Positions 33,833 to 41,854 of a stretch of 64,000 nucleotides of DNA are shown here, in pieces (position 1 is the stretch's first letter; each line of letters opens with the position of its first letter). The notes beneath the pieces are model-generated. The model was given only the letters and a program-made list of their open reading frames with translations, made no database searches and was not told the DNA's origin. The translations under genes and the position numbers were made by a program. Source of the DNA: Neisseria subflava (GTDB taxonomy: Bacteria; Pseudomonadota; Gammaproteobacteria; Burkholderiales; Neisseriaceae); assembly GCF_005221305.1 (NCBI RefSeq), contig NZ_CP039887.1, positions 620,001 to 684,000 of the forward strand, in the 5' to 3' direction.

Positions 33833-36748
33833 TCAAACCAGCTTGCCGTTCACCCAACCTTCCACGCTTCCCAGCATTTCAGGCAATTTCGCAGCATCTG
33901 TACCACCGGCCTGCGCCAAATCCGGTCTTCCGCCGCCTTTGCCGCCGACTTGTTCGGCTGCAAATTTAACCAAATCGCCTGCTTTGACTTTGCCGGTTAA
34001 CGGTTTGGATACGCCGGCGCACAGGGAAACTTTGCCGTCGTTTACTGCCGCCAAAAGAATCACGGTGTTGTCGGATTTACCGGTTAAATCGGTAACGATT
34101 TCGCGCAGGGCGGCTGCGTCGGCTTCGATTTGTGCGGCAACGAGTTTGGCTGAGCCTAAGTCTTTTGCATCGTCCAAGAGTTTGGCGCCTGCGTGGACGG
34201 CGAGTTCGGCTTTGGCGCGTGCCAATTCTTTTTCCAGTGCTTTGGCGTGTGCCGCACCTGCTTGGATTTTCGCCAGTACGTCTTTTTCGGTTTGGGCTTT
34301 GGTTTCGGCAATAATGTCTTTCACCAAACGCTCTTGATCTTGCGCCCATTTGAGTGCGTTCAGGCCGGTAATGGCTTCGATACGGCGCACGCCTGCGGCA
34401 ATACCGCCTTCGCTGATGATTTTGAAGAGGCCGATGTCGCCGGTGCGTGAAACGTGTGTACCGCCGCACAATTCGGTAGAGAAACCGCCCATTTGCAGTA
34501 CGCGCACTTCGTCGCCGTATTTTTCGCCGAAGAGCATCATGGCACCGGTTTTTTGGGCATCTTCCATGCTCATAATGGCGGCGTTGACGGCAACGTTGGC
34601 CAAGATGGCTTCGTTGACGCGGCGTTCGACTTCGGCGATTTCTTCGGCAGTTACCGCTTGAGGATGGGAAATGTCGAAACGGGTGGATTCGGCGGTAACC
34701 AAAGAGCCTTTTTGTTCAACGTGTTCACCCAATACATCGCGCAGGGCTTTGTGCATTAAGTGGGTCGCGCTGTGGTTGCGCATATTGGCATTGCGGATTT
34801 CGTCATCCACTTCGGCGGTAACGCTGTCGCCGACTTTCAGACGGCCTGAAGTTTGCACGCCGAATTGGCCGAATACAGCCGCTTTGATTTTTTGGGTATC
34901 GCGTACTTCAAAGCGGTTTTCGCCTGCAAAGATATAGCCGACGTCGCCGACTTGACCGCCGGATTCTGCATAGAACGGGGTAAAGTCGATAACGATGGCA
35001 CCTTCATCGCCTTCGTTCAATTCGTTGACTTGCTCGCCGTCTTTGTAGAGGGCGAGGACTTTGGATTCGGTTTGACGTTCGCTATAACCTTTAAACTCGG
35101 TGTCCTGACCGTCGTAAGGCAGTTGGGCGTTGGCTTTAAAGCTTTGTGCGGCGCGTGCGCGTGCGCGTTGGGCTTCCATTTCGCGGTTGAAGCCTTCTTC
35201 GTCCATTGCGACATTACGTTCACGACAAATATCGGCAGTTAAATCATATGGAAAGCCATAAGTGTCATAAAGTTTAAAAATAATAGAACCATTTAACTTA
35301 TTAGGGCGCAACACTTTTTGAAATTCTAATTCACCATGTAGCGCATCAAGATATTTTCTGTAAAAATCTGATTGATAACTATCCAATGTTAAATAGTAGG
35401 TGTTATCTACACTATCAGGCAGCGGGTCATTAGATTTGATTGTTTTTTTATTAATTACACTTTTTTCCCATACAACGATAGTTTTTTCGGAGTTTTTAAC
35501 ACAAGCTGCGGCAGTAAATTTTTGAAAATCTGGCAGTTTGAAGTCCCTACCTCCATCTTCTCCTTTTGGTAATACATTCCAAATGTTCAGAAATTCATCA
35601 GTATTTAATTCTTTCTCTAATAAAGCCATACCTGTTTCCAAAGTTTGGGCAAAACGGCTTTCTTCGTTTTTCAACGCTTCTTCGATTTGAACTTGTTTTT
35701 CTTTCAACTCAGGATAAGCATCGCCCATCTCTTTGACCAAATCGGCCACCAGTTTGTGGAAGAATGGTTTGCTTTGACCCAGTTTGTAACCGTGGCGTAC
35801 GGCGCGGCGGATAATGCGGCGCAATACGTAGCCGCGGCCTTCGTTGGAAGGCAATACGCCGTCTGCAATCAGGAATGAGCAGGAGCGGATGTGGTCGGCG
35901 ATGACTTTCAGGCTTGGCTCGTCCATGCTGAACGGCGCGCCGGTTTCGCGGGCAACGGCTTTGAGCAGGTCTTGGAACAAGTCGATTTCGTAGTTGCTGT
36001 GGACATGCTGCATGACGGCGGCCATACGTTCCAAGCCCATGCCGGTATCAACGGAAGGCTTAGGCAGCGGATTCATATTGCCTTGCTCGTCGCGGTTGAA
36101 CTGCATAAATACGCAGTTCCAAATTTCGATCCAGCGATCACCGTCTTCTTCAGGGCTGCCCGGAATGCCACCCCAGATTTCTTCGCCGTGGTCGTAGAAA
36201 ATTTCGGAGCAAGGGCCGCAAGGGCCGGTGTCGCCCATTTGCCAGAAGTTGTCGGACGCGTATTTTGCGCCTTTGTTGTCGCCGATGCGGACGATGCGCT
36301 CGGCAGGCATGCCGATTTCGTTCAACCAGATGTTGTAGGCTTCGTCGTCTTCTGCGTAAACGGTTGCCAAGAGTTTGTCTTTAGGGATGTTCAACCATTC
36401 TGGGGAAGTCAGGAATTCCCAAGCGAAGTGGATGGCATCGCGTTTGAAGTAGTCGCCGAAGGAGAAGTTACCCATCATTTCGAAGAAGGTGTGGTGGCGG
36501 GCGGTATAGCCGACGTTTTCCAAGTCGTTGTGTTTGCCGCCGGCACGTACGCATTTTTGTGCGGTAGTGGCGCGGTTGTAGGGGCGTTTGTCAAAGCCGA
36601 GGAATACGTCTTTAAATTGGTTCATGCCTGCGTTGGTAAACAGCAGGGTCGGGTCGTCGTGTGGCACGAGCGAGGAAGAGCGGACGATGGTGTGGCCTTT
36701 AGATTCGAAAAATTTCAGGAATTTTTGGCGTAGTTCGGTGGTTTTCAT
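33833..36748 (-). CDS. alaS: Alanyl-tRNA synthetase with an in-frame insertion
   Basis: 971 residues, about 97 longer than the usual roughly 875. All domains are present: the class II catalytic core (motif 2 around RHHTFFEMMGNFSFGDYF, motif 3 DTGMGLERM), the mid domain, the editing domain with the HSATHLMHKAL zinc site and CGGTHVSRTGDIG, and a C-Ala domain ending in VGGKGGGRPDLAQAGG. The extra residues (about 382-486, DNA about 35290-35610) sit just before the conserved IIFKLYDTYGFPYDLT. They are encoded by AT-rich DNA unlike the rest of the gene. The frame is intact and no key residue appears lost, so the enzyme is probably active. Confidence 0.95.
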   Translation of the reverse strand: MKTTELRQKFLKFFESKGHTIVRSSSLVPHDDPTLLFTNAGMNQFKDVFLGFDKRPYNRATTAQKCVRAGGKHNDLENVGYTARHHTFFEMMGNFSFGDYFKRDAIHFAWEFLTSPEWLNIPKDKLLATVYAEDDEAYNIWLNEIGMPAERIVRIGDNKGAKYASDNFWQMGDTGPCGPCSEIFYDHGEEIWGGIPGSPEEDGDRWIEIWNCVFMQFNRDEQGNMNPLPKPSVDTGMGLERMAAVMQHVHSNYEIDLFQDLLKAVARETGAPFSMDEPSLKVIADHIRSCSFLIADGVLPSNEGRGYVLRRIIRRAVRHGYKLGQSKPFFHKLVADLVKEMGDAYPELKEKQVQIEEALKNEESRFAQTLETGMALLEKELNTDEFLNIWNVLPKGEDGGRDFKLPDFQKFTAAACVKNSEKTIVVWEKSVINKKTIKSNDPLPDSVDNTYYLTLDSYQSDFYRKYLDALHGELEFQKVLRPNKLNGSIIFKLYDTYGFPYDLTADICRERNVAMDEEGFNREMEAQRARARAAQSFKANAQLPYDGQDTEFKGYSERQTESKVLALYKDGEQVNELNEGDEGAIVIDFTPFYAESGGQVGDVGYIFAGENRFEVRDTQKIKAAVFGQFGVQTSGRLKVGDSVTAEVDDEIRNANMRNHSATHLMHKALRDVLGEHVEQKGSLVTAESTRFDISHPQAVTAEEIAEVERRVNEAILANVAVNAAIMSMEDAQKTGAMMLFGEKYGDEVRVLQMGGFSTELCGGTHVSRTGDIGLFKIISEGGIAAGVRRIEAITGLNALKWAQDQERLVKDIIAETKAQTEKDVLAKIQAGAAHAKALEKELARAKAELAVHAGAKLLDDAKDLGSAKLVAAQIEADAAALREIVTDLTGKSDNTVILLAAVNDGKVSLCAGVSKPLTGKVKAGDLVKFAAEQVGGKGGGRPDLAQAGGTDAAKLPEMLGSVEGWVNGKLV

Positions 36749-36955
36749 AATGTCTCGATAAATTTTTTACAAGGATTTCAGACGGCCCGGACGGCGCGTT
36801 GCGATTAAAAACGAATGGGCGTTATCTTACCGCAAAACCATATTTCAAGCTATCGGCAGAAAGGTTTTAAGTTGGCTGCAATCCGTCTTTCAGACGGCCT
36901 TAAGCGGGGCGATATCTTTTAACAATGAAGCCTATCCGCTCGGGCTTGCCTGCTT

Positions 36956-36961
36956 TATAAT
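36956..36961 (+). promoter_or_regulatory. Likely -10 box of the putrescine-binding protein gene
   Basis: A perfect TATAAT lies 37 bases before the potF-like start, with no good -35 box at the usual spacing. Confidence 0.4.
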
Positions 36962-36998
36962 GCCTCTCTATTTTCAACCGGATACGCAAGGAATGATA

Positions 36999-38129
36999 AT
37001 GACCAAACATCTGCCCCTCATCGTACTGACTGCGCTGGCAATGGCCGGCTGCGGCGGCTCGGACAAAACTTCTGCCGACAAGGCGGCTCAAACCGATAAT
37101 CAAAAGGTATTGAGCATTTACAACTGGTCGGAATATGTCGATCCTGAGACGGTTGCCGCGTTTGAGAAAAAGCACGGTATCTCAGTAACTTACGATGTAT
37201 ATGACAGCGATGAAACGCTGGAGAGCAAGGTATTGACCGGCAAGTCGGGTTACGACATCGTGGGTCCTTCCAATGCGTTTGTCGGTAGGCAGATTAAGGC
37301 AGGTGCGTATCAGAAAATAGACAAGTCCCTGATTCCCAACTATAAAAACCTGAATCCACAGTTGATGAAACTGATGGAAGGTGTCGATCCGGGGCATGAA
37401 TATGCGGTGCCGTTTTATTGGGGTACCAATACTTTCGCCATTAATACCGAGCGTGTGAAAAAGGCTTTGGGTACGGATCAGCTGCCGGACAATCAATGGG
37501 ATTTGGTGTTTAACCCCGAATACACGTCCAAACTCAAGCAATGCGGCATCAGCTATTTGGACAGCGCGGCGGAAATTTATCCTATGGTGTTGAACTATAT
37601 GGGTAAAAACCCAAACAGCAGCGAAACGGCGGATATCAAGGCAGCTACGGAAGTCTTGAAGAAAAACCGTCCGTACATCAAGCGTTTTACCTCGTCCGGT
37701 TTTATCGATGATTTGGCGCGCGGCGATACTTGCGTAACGATTGGTTTTGGCGGCGATTTGAACATTGCCAAACGCCGTGCCGAAGAAGCAGGCGGCAAGG
37801 AAAAAATCCGTGTGATGATGCCGAAAGAAGGCGTGGGGATTTGGGTGGATTCGTTTGTGATTCCGAAAGATGCCAAACATGTAGCCAATGCCCATGCGTA
37901 TATCAATGATTTCTTAGATCCTGAAGTTGCGGCGAAAAACGGCAATTTTGTTACTTATGCGCCGTCCAGCAAACCGGCTCAAGAGCTGATGGATGAAGAG
38001 TTTAGAAACGACAATACGATTTTCCCGACCGATGAGGATTTGAAAAACAGCTTTATCATGGTGCCTATCCAACCTGCGGCGTTGAAATTTATGGTCCGTC
38101 AATGGCAAAGCGTGAAAGCAGGGACATAA
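36999..38129 (+). CDS. potF: Polyamine ABC transporter substrate-binding lipoprotein (PotF-like)
   Basis: 376 residues. The signal peptide ends in a lipobox (LAMAGCGG), so the protein is lipid-anchored. The mature part matches PotF more than PotD: IYNWSEYVDPETVAAFEK, YDVYDSDETLESKVL, SYLDSAAEIYPMVLNYMGK, and FVTYAPSSKPAQEL. It would capture putrescine or a related polyamine for an ABC importer encoded elsewhere. ATG 36999 is chosen because AAGGA lies six to seven bases upstream. Confidence 0.9.
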   Translation: MTKHLPLIVLTALAMAGCGGSDKTSADKAAQTDNQKVLSIYNWSEYVDPETVAAFEKKHGISVTYDVYDSDETLESKVLTGKSGYDIVGPSNAFVGRQIKAGAYQKIDKSLIPNYKNLNPQLMKLMEGVDPGHEYAVPFYWGTNTFAINTERVKKALGTDQLPDNQWDLVFNPEYTSKLKQCGISYLDSAAEIYPMVLNYMGKNPNSSETADIKAATEVLKKNRPYIKRFTSSGFIDDLARGDTCVTIGFGGDLNIAKRRAEEAGGKEKIRVMMPKEGVGIWVDSFVIPKDAKHVANAHAYINDFLDPEVAAKNGNFVTYAPSSKPAQELMDEEFRNDNTIFPTDEDLKNSFIMVPIQPAALKFMVRQWQSVKAGT

Positions 38130-38146
38130 GTTGATTTAAACATATT

Positions 38147-38209
38147 AAGGCCGTCTGAATGGTGTAACCGAAATCTTTGATTTCGTTTTACGGCTGTTCA
38201 GACGGCCTT
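38147..38209. terminator. DUS inverted repeat with inner stem after potF
   Basis: AAGGCCGTCTGAA (from 38147) and TTCAGACGGCCTT (to 38209), with an inner stem CGAAATC/GATTTCG. Confidence 0.7.
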
Positions 38210-38240
38210 TGGTTTGTGTCAGATTGGCTTGGATAAGGTT

Positions 38241-38347
38241 TATAGTGGATTAAATTTAAACCAGTACGGCGTTGCCTCGCCTTGCCGTACTAATTGTACT
38301 GTCTGCGGCTTCGTCGCCTTGTCCTGATTTAAATTTAATCCACTATA
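38241..38347. mobile_element. Correia repeat enclosed element (CREE/NEMIS), short form
   Basis: A 107-bp element bounded by TATAGTGGATTAAATTTAAA and its reverse complement TTTAAATTTAATCCACTATA. The internal part reads CCAGTACGGCGTTGCCTCG and CTGCGGCTTCGTCGCCTTG, hallmarks of Correia elements. It ends in TA, the usual duplicated target. It is the internally deleted short class rather than the 150-bp full form. Such elements can add promoters, IHF sites or RNase III hairpins; here it lies between the 3' ends of potF and ubiE. Confidence 0.93.
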
Positions 38348-38349
38348 AA

Positions 38350-38384
38350 AACAAAGGGCGTGTCTATTAATCACGCCCTTTTGT
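38350..38384. terminator. Bidirectional rho-independent terminator after ubiE
   Basis: ACAAAGGGCGTG pairs with CACGCCCTTTTGT around a nine-base loop, with A- and T-rich flanks on both sides. It is 16 bases after the ubiE stop and is not DUS-based. Confidence 0.75.
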
Positions 38385-38399
38385 TCGTTTCAGACGGCC

Positions 38400-39137
38400 T
38401 TAGAATTTCACGCCTTTATGCAGGGCAACAATGCCTGCGCTCATGTTGTGGTAATCCACGTTGTCGAAACCTGCATCCAGCATCATTTGTTTTAAGGTCT
38501 CTTGGTCGGGGTGCATACGGATGGACTCGGCGAGGTATTGGTAGCTGTCGGCATCTTTGGCAATCAGTTTGCCCATAATCGGCAACAGTTTGAAAGAGTA
38601 GAGATCGTACACGCCTTCCAAAGGTTTGTATACTTTGGAAAATTCCAACACCAGCAGAGTACCGCCCGGTTTCAATACGCGGTACATTTCTTTCAGCGCG
38701 GCATCTTTGTGCGTCATGTTGCGCAGGCCGAATGCGACGGAAACCAAATTGAAATAGTTGTCGGGGAACGGCAATTTTTCAGCGTCTGCCAACGATACAG
38801 GCAGAATCATGCCTTCGTTGAGCAGGCGGTCGCGGCCGACGGTCAGCATGGAGGAGTTGATGTCTGTCAGCCAAACTTCGCCTTCTTTGCCCACACGTTT
38901 CGCCCAGCCTCGGGATAAATCGCCAGTACCGCCGGCGATGTCTAATACTTTGTCGCCTTTTTTCAGGCGGGCGGTATTGATGGTGAAATGTTTCCAAACA
39001 CGGTGCAGACCGCCGGACATTACGTCATTCATAATGTCGTAGTTTTTTGCCACGGAGTGGAAGACTTCGGCAACTTTGCCTGCTTTTTCGTCTTCGTCAA
39101 CGGTAGAGAAGCCGAAATGGGTTTTGTGGTCGCTCAT
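38400..39137 (-). CDS. ubiE: Ubiquinone/menaquinone biosynthesis C-methyltransferase
   Basis: 245 residues. SAM-binding motif KVLDIAGGTGDLSRGWAK, plus FGLRNMTHKDAALKEM and LKPGGTLLVLEFSK, diagnostic of UbiE. It methylates the quinone ring precursor in the cytoplasm. The frame is open to 39248, through the degraded RNase Z gene, but ATG 39137 (AAGG eight bases upstream) matches the family start MSDHKTHFGF. Confidence 0.96.
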   Translation of the reverse strand: MSDHKTHFGFSTVDEDEKAGKVAEVFHSVAKNYDIMNDVMSGGLHRVWKHFTINTARLKKGDKVLDIAGGTGDLSRGWAKRVGKEGEVWLTDINSSMLTVGRDRLLNEGMILPVSLADAEKLPFPDNYFNLVSVAFGLRNMTHKDAALKEMYRVLKPGGTLLVLEFSKVYKPLEGVYDLYSFKLLPIMGKLIAKDADSYQYLAESIRMHPDQETLKQMMLDAGFDNVDYHNMSAGIVALHKGVKF

Positions 39138-39166
39138 AGTGTCTGCCTTCTTAAAATAATACGGAT

Positions 39167-39552
39167 TCAGATATCGAATACGTCGAAATCGCCAACCACT
39201 TTCGACGCGGGAAATATAGTTTGTGCCTGCCGCTCCAGCATCAGGCATTGCTCTTCTTCGGTATAACGTGCGCTGATGTGGGTCAGGTAAAGTTGTTTCA
39301 CATTGGCTTGCAAGGCCAGCTTGGCGGCATTGGATACGGTTGAACGGAACACTCGTTCCGCTGTCTCTTCACATCTCCTGCAGCAAAGCTTGCTTTATGC
39401 ACCAAAACGTCTGCGTTTTGTGCGGCACGCACTGCCTGAAGGCAGGCTTTGGTATCGCCGAAGATGGCCGCTACCCATCCTTTTTTGGGCGGGGAGAGGA
39501 ATGCTTTGCCGTCAATGATTCTGCCGTCGTCCAATATTACGGTCTCGCCTTT
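39167..39552 (-). pseudogene. rnz: Ribonuclease Z, truncated and frameshifted remnant
   Basis: Two fragments of the C-terminal part of RNase Z. The first, in frame from about 39552, reads SEKGETVILDDGRIIDG, then GWVAAIFGDTKACLQAVRAA and VLVHKASFAAGD. Around 39350 the frame shifts and continues as AAKLALQANVKQLYLTHISA, RYTEEEQCLMLERQAQTIFP and a stop at 39167. The N-terminal metal-binding half (HxHxDH) is missing: homology begins right at the DUS at the end of the neighbouring gene. Some phrases (SARYT, VVGDFDVFDI) are well preserved, so decay looks recent. A functional copy, if needed, must be elsewhere. Confidence 0.8.
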
Positions 39553-39553
39553 T

Positions 39554-39985
39554 TCAGACGGCCTTTCCGCCGCAACCGCCGCTGCCGCAGGAATGTGTGT
39601 GTTTGGGTTTCAAATCTTCGGCACTTGGGGTTCTGGACGCACCGGCTTTTTCGAGGCGGTCGAGATAGTCTTGCCAAAGCGCGTCTTGATTGTGCGCCAG
39701 TCGGTAGAGATAGTCCCAGTCGTAAAGGCCGCTGTTGTGGCCGTCTGAAAAAGTAATTTTCAATGCGTATTGGCCGACGGGGTCCAAATCGGTAATGCTG
39801 ACTTCGGCTTTGCCTGTTTGCAAAACATCTTGACCTGGACCGTGTCCGCGCACTTCCGCGCTGGGCGAATACACGCGTAGGTATTCGGCAGGAAGGCTTT
39901 TGGCACCGTCAACATAAACCAAAGTCAGTACGCGCCGCTCTTGCTGGAGGCGGATTTCTTGTGGAATTTTATCGGCTTGGGTCAT
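39554..39985 (-). CDS. DUF971 domain protein
   Basis: 143 residues. The domain (about 10-105) is recognised by IPQEIRLQQERRVLTLVY, the PAEYLRVYSPSAEVRGHG stretch and HNSGLYDWDYLYRLAHNQ, as in the N-terminal part of gamma-butyrobetaine hydroxylases. The tail is rich in His, Cys and Gly (HTHSCGSGGCGG) and may bind metal; DUF971 proteins are associated with Fe-S cluster maturation. The stop is provided by a DUS (AAG GCC GTC TGA). ATG 39985 overlaps the end of the upstream gene by a few bases. Confidence 0.88.
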   Translation of the reverse strand: MTQADKIPQEIRLQQERRVLTLVYVDGAKSLPAEYLRVYSPSAEVRGHGPGQDVLQTGKAEVSITDLDPVGQYALKITFSDGHNSGLYDWDYLYRLAHNQDALWQDYLDRLEKAGASRTPSAEDLKPKHTHSCGSGGCGGKAV

Positions 39986-39986
39986 G

Positions 39987-40220
39987 TCATGCTCCGTTCT
40001 TTTTACGCAAATAGGCAACGCGTACAGAAAAAATACCGCCAAGTACGGCAAACAGCACGATTGCGTAGAGTGAAAACCGTATCAGGCTCACTTGGGTGTC
40101 CGCCGTCAGCCCCAAAGGCAGCAACATCACGGCAACGAACAGTAAAAACGCGGCCAACATGGCGGCAATGCTGGTAAAGGCATAGCGGGTATTGGCTGCT
40201 GTTTGCGGATGTTTGGTCAT
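39987..40220 (-). CDS. Small two-helix inner-membrane protein
   Basis: 77 residues with two hydrophobic helices (about 14-37 and 46-66) and a basic C-terminal tail (RKKNGA). No family recognised. It is packed against the DUF971 gene with its stop just before that start, so the pair is co-transcribed. Neisserial genomes commonly have such a short protein at this position, but no function is known. Confidence 0.7.
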   Translation of the reverse strand: MTKHPQTAANTRYAFTSIAAMLAAFLLFVAVMLLPLGLTADTQVSLIRFSLYAIVLFAVLGGIFSVRVAYLRKKNGA

Positions 40221-40296
40221 GTTGGATAGCTTGCCGTAGGGTGATGAGGCGGTATTTTATCAGCTTTTTGGTGCTTCATGCCGTCTGAAAACGGCT

Positions 40297-41586
40297 TTAT
40301 TTCCATAAATAAAGTGTAATGGCGCGCCTGTCTTCGCCTTCGGGCATTAAGCGGATGCTGCTGCCTTTGCTTCCGTTGACACGGATAATGATGCCGCCGG
40401 CCTGCCGTTCGATAATGTCGATTTGGGTGTCGCGGTTCATGCGGTAGTTGTAGCGTTCGCATTGCTTCAAGCACCAAAAATCCTGCCAATGGATAAAATA
40501 TTTTTGTCCGGACTCGATGGCCAGCGTTTCGCCGCCTTTGACGATGAAGTAAGGATAATCGGGTTTTTGTGTGCTGAATGTCCATTCGGCCGTTTTGTCT
40601 TTTCCGTTTTGACGGTATGCGAACACGGCACGGTAGTCGGTGTCGTATTCCAATGGCTGTAAAGGAAATAGCGCAAATTGGCGTTCGGTCAGGAGGCGGT
40701 TTGGGTCATTATCTTTATCTAAGATTTTGACGTCTCTGATTTCTTTTGTGTCCTGATACAGTTTGAACGAACGCATTTTGACCGGAGGCGATTGCTCTGA
40801 GAAGGCAATGCTGACCGGATTGCCGGTCATTTCATAATGTGGCATAGGGTCGGGACGTTCGCCATGGAAAACCGGCGAGGCGAAGTTGCCTTGCGGATAG
40901 GTGATGTAAGGCCGGAGTTTGCGGTTGGAAATTTCATCCGCATAAATAATAGCGTGGCCATGACAGGCATCTTGATAAAACGAGCGGCTGAGGTCGGATA
41001 GGGGGCGGTTTTTTTGGCAGAGGTTGTTGAATCTGCTGTCGCCTTGATTGATGCTCAACGCGATTTGTTTACCTTGCGATTCAAATGCGGCTCCGGCCTC
41101 GTCGATATTTTGGTCGAGTAAGGAGAGGCGGTGGTAAATCGCCGTCATCAGATTGTCCAGCTGATGTTGGGCAGGTAGATGGTCGTTGATTTTTTCGTTT
41201 GGCGGATGCTGGCCTGTACTGACGTTTTCGTGCACGCCTTTATAGGCATAACCGGCTTTGCGCGTGCGGTCTGATGGGCGTGGGCCTGTATAAAAGGGAT
41301 TGCGCGTATTGTGTTCGTCATGTCCGTCGTCAGGGTTTTGCAGCAGATAGCGGGCATGATTGCGCGCGGCGCGTTCGAGTGTGTCTGAGTGCGCCAGTGC
41401 GGGCAGATTGGCTGAGGAGCGGAGGAAGTTTAAATACGCCAAGGCGTCAAAATCGGCAACGGCAGAACGATTTTGCGGCGGTTGGGCGTAGATGAGCTGG
41501 TCTTCGGAATAGCGATGGGTTTCGTAGTATTTGAATATGCCGAGGGCGACGGCAAAACCACCCAGCCAGTAAAGAATGTGTTTCAT
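40297..41586 (-). CDS. CAP-domain (SCP/PR1) protein with C-terminal beta-rich region
   Basis: 429 residues. An N-terminal hydrophobic anchor or signal (about 4-20) is followed by a CAP domain at about 45-175 (AYLNFLRSSANLPALAHS, ARNHARYLLQN, GYAYKGVHENVS, HRLSLLDQN). The second half (about 240-429) looks like Ig-like or beta-sandwich modules (PVSIAFSEQSPPVKMRSF, WTFSTQKPDYPYFIVKGG). It is likely periplasmic or surface-exposed. CAP proteins bind lipids or act in host contact, but no role is shown here. Confidence 0.82.
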   Translation of the reverse strand: MKHILYWLGGFAVALGIFKYYETHRYSEDQLIYAQPPQNRSAVADFDALAYLNFLRSSANLPALAHSDTLERAARNHARYLLQNPDDGHDEHNTRNPFYTGPRPSDRTRKAGYAYKGVHENVSTGQHPPNEKINDHLPAQHQLDNLMTAIYHRLSLLDQNIDEAGAAFESQGKQIALSINQGDSRFNNLCQKNRPLSDLSRSFYQDACHGHAIIYADEISNRKLRPYITYPQGNFASPVFHGERPDPMPHYEMTGNPVSIAFSEQSPPVKMRSFKLYQDTKEIRDVKILDKDNDPNRLLTERQFALFPLQPLEYDTDYRAVFAYRQNGKDKTAEWTFSTQKPDYPYFIVKGGETLAIESGQKYFIHWQDFWCLKQCERYNYRMNRDTQIDIIERQAGGIIIRVNGSKGSSIRLMPEGEDRRAITLYLWK

Positions 41587-41653
41587 TATATGTACTGCGT
41601 TCAGACGGCCTTGAGCTACGGCTCTTTCCTTTGAAACTCATGCCGTTAAATGA

Positions 41654-41785
41654 TTATTTTGATAGCGGCTTGACTTGGAAGGCTTCAGGATGGGATTTGA
41701 AATATTCGACAGCGATAAATCCGCCGCCAATAATAATCAACAGGGCAATGGCCATGCCGATCATCGCTAAAATGAATTTGTCCAT
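41654..41785 (-). CDS. 43-residue single-helix membrane protein
   Basis: A short gene with one long hydrophobic helix (FILAMIGMAIALLIIIGGGF, about residues 3-24) and a polar C-terminal tail ending SHPEAFQVKPLSK. The start codon is at 41785 with a weak Shine-Dalgarno. It lies alone between ilvD and the CAP gene, bounded by DUS copies. The clear helix, sensible tail and free-standing position support a real small protein; function unknown. Confidence 0.6.
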   Translation of the reverse strand: MDKFILAMIGMAIALLIIIGGGFIAVEYFKSHPEAFQVKPLSK

Positions 41786-41803
41786 ATTTGTCCGTTTGAA
41801 TGA

Positions 41804-41840
41804 AGGCCGTCTGAAACACTTGAAAGCGTTCAGACGGCCT
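41804..41840. terminator. DUS inverted repeat after ilvD
   Basis: AGGCCGTCTGAA (from 41804) and TTCAGACGGCCT (to 41840), 15 bases after the ilvD stop. Confidence 0.7.
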
Positions 41841-41854
41841 TAATGTCAGGTTAA

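Noticed and set aside
35290..35610. Intein within alaS
   Set aside because: The block is only about 105 residues and lacks the N-terminal Cys/Ser splice residue context and a C-terminal His-Asn; an inserted domain fits better.
35891..36733. Plus-strand reading frame of 280 codons
   Set aside because: It is antisense to the conserved catalytic core of alaS and resembles no protein family.
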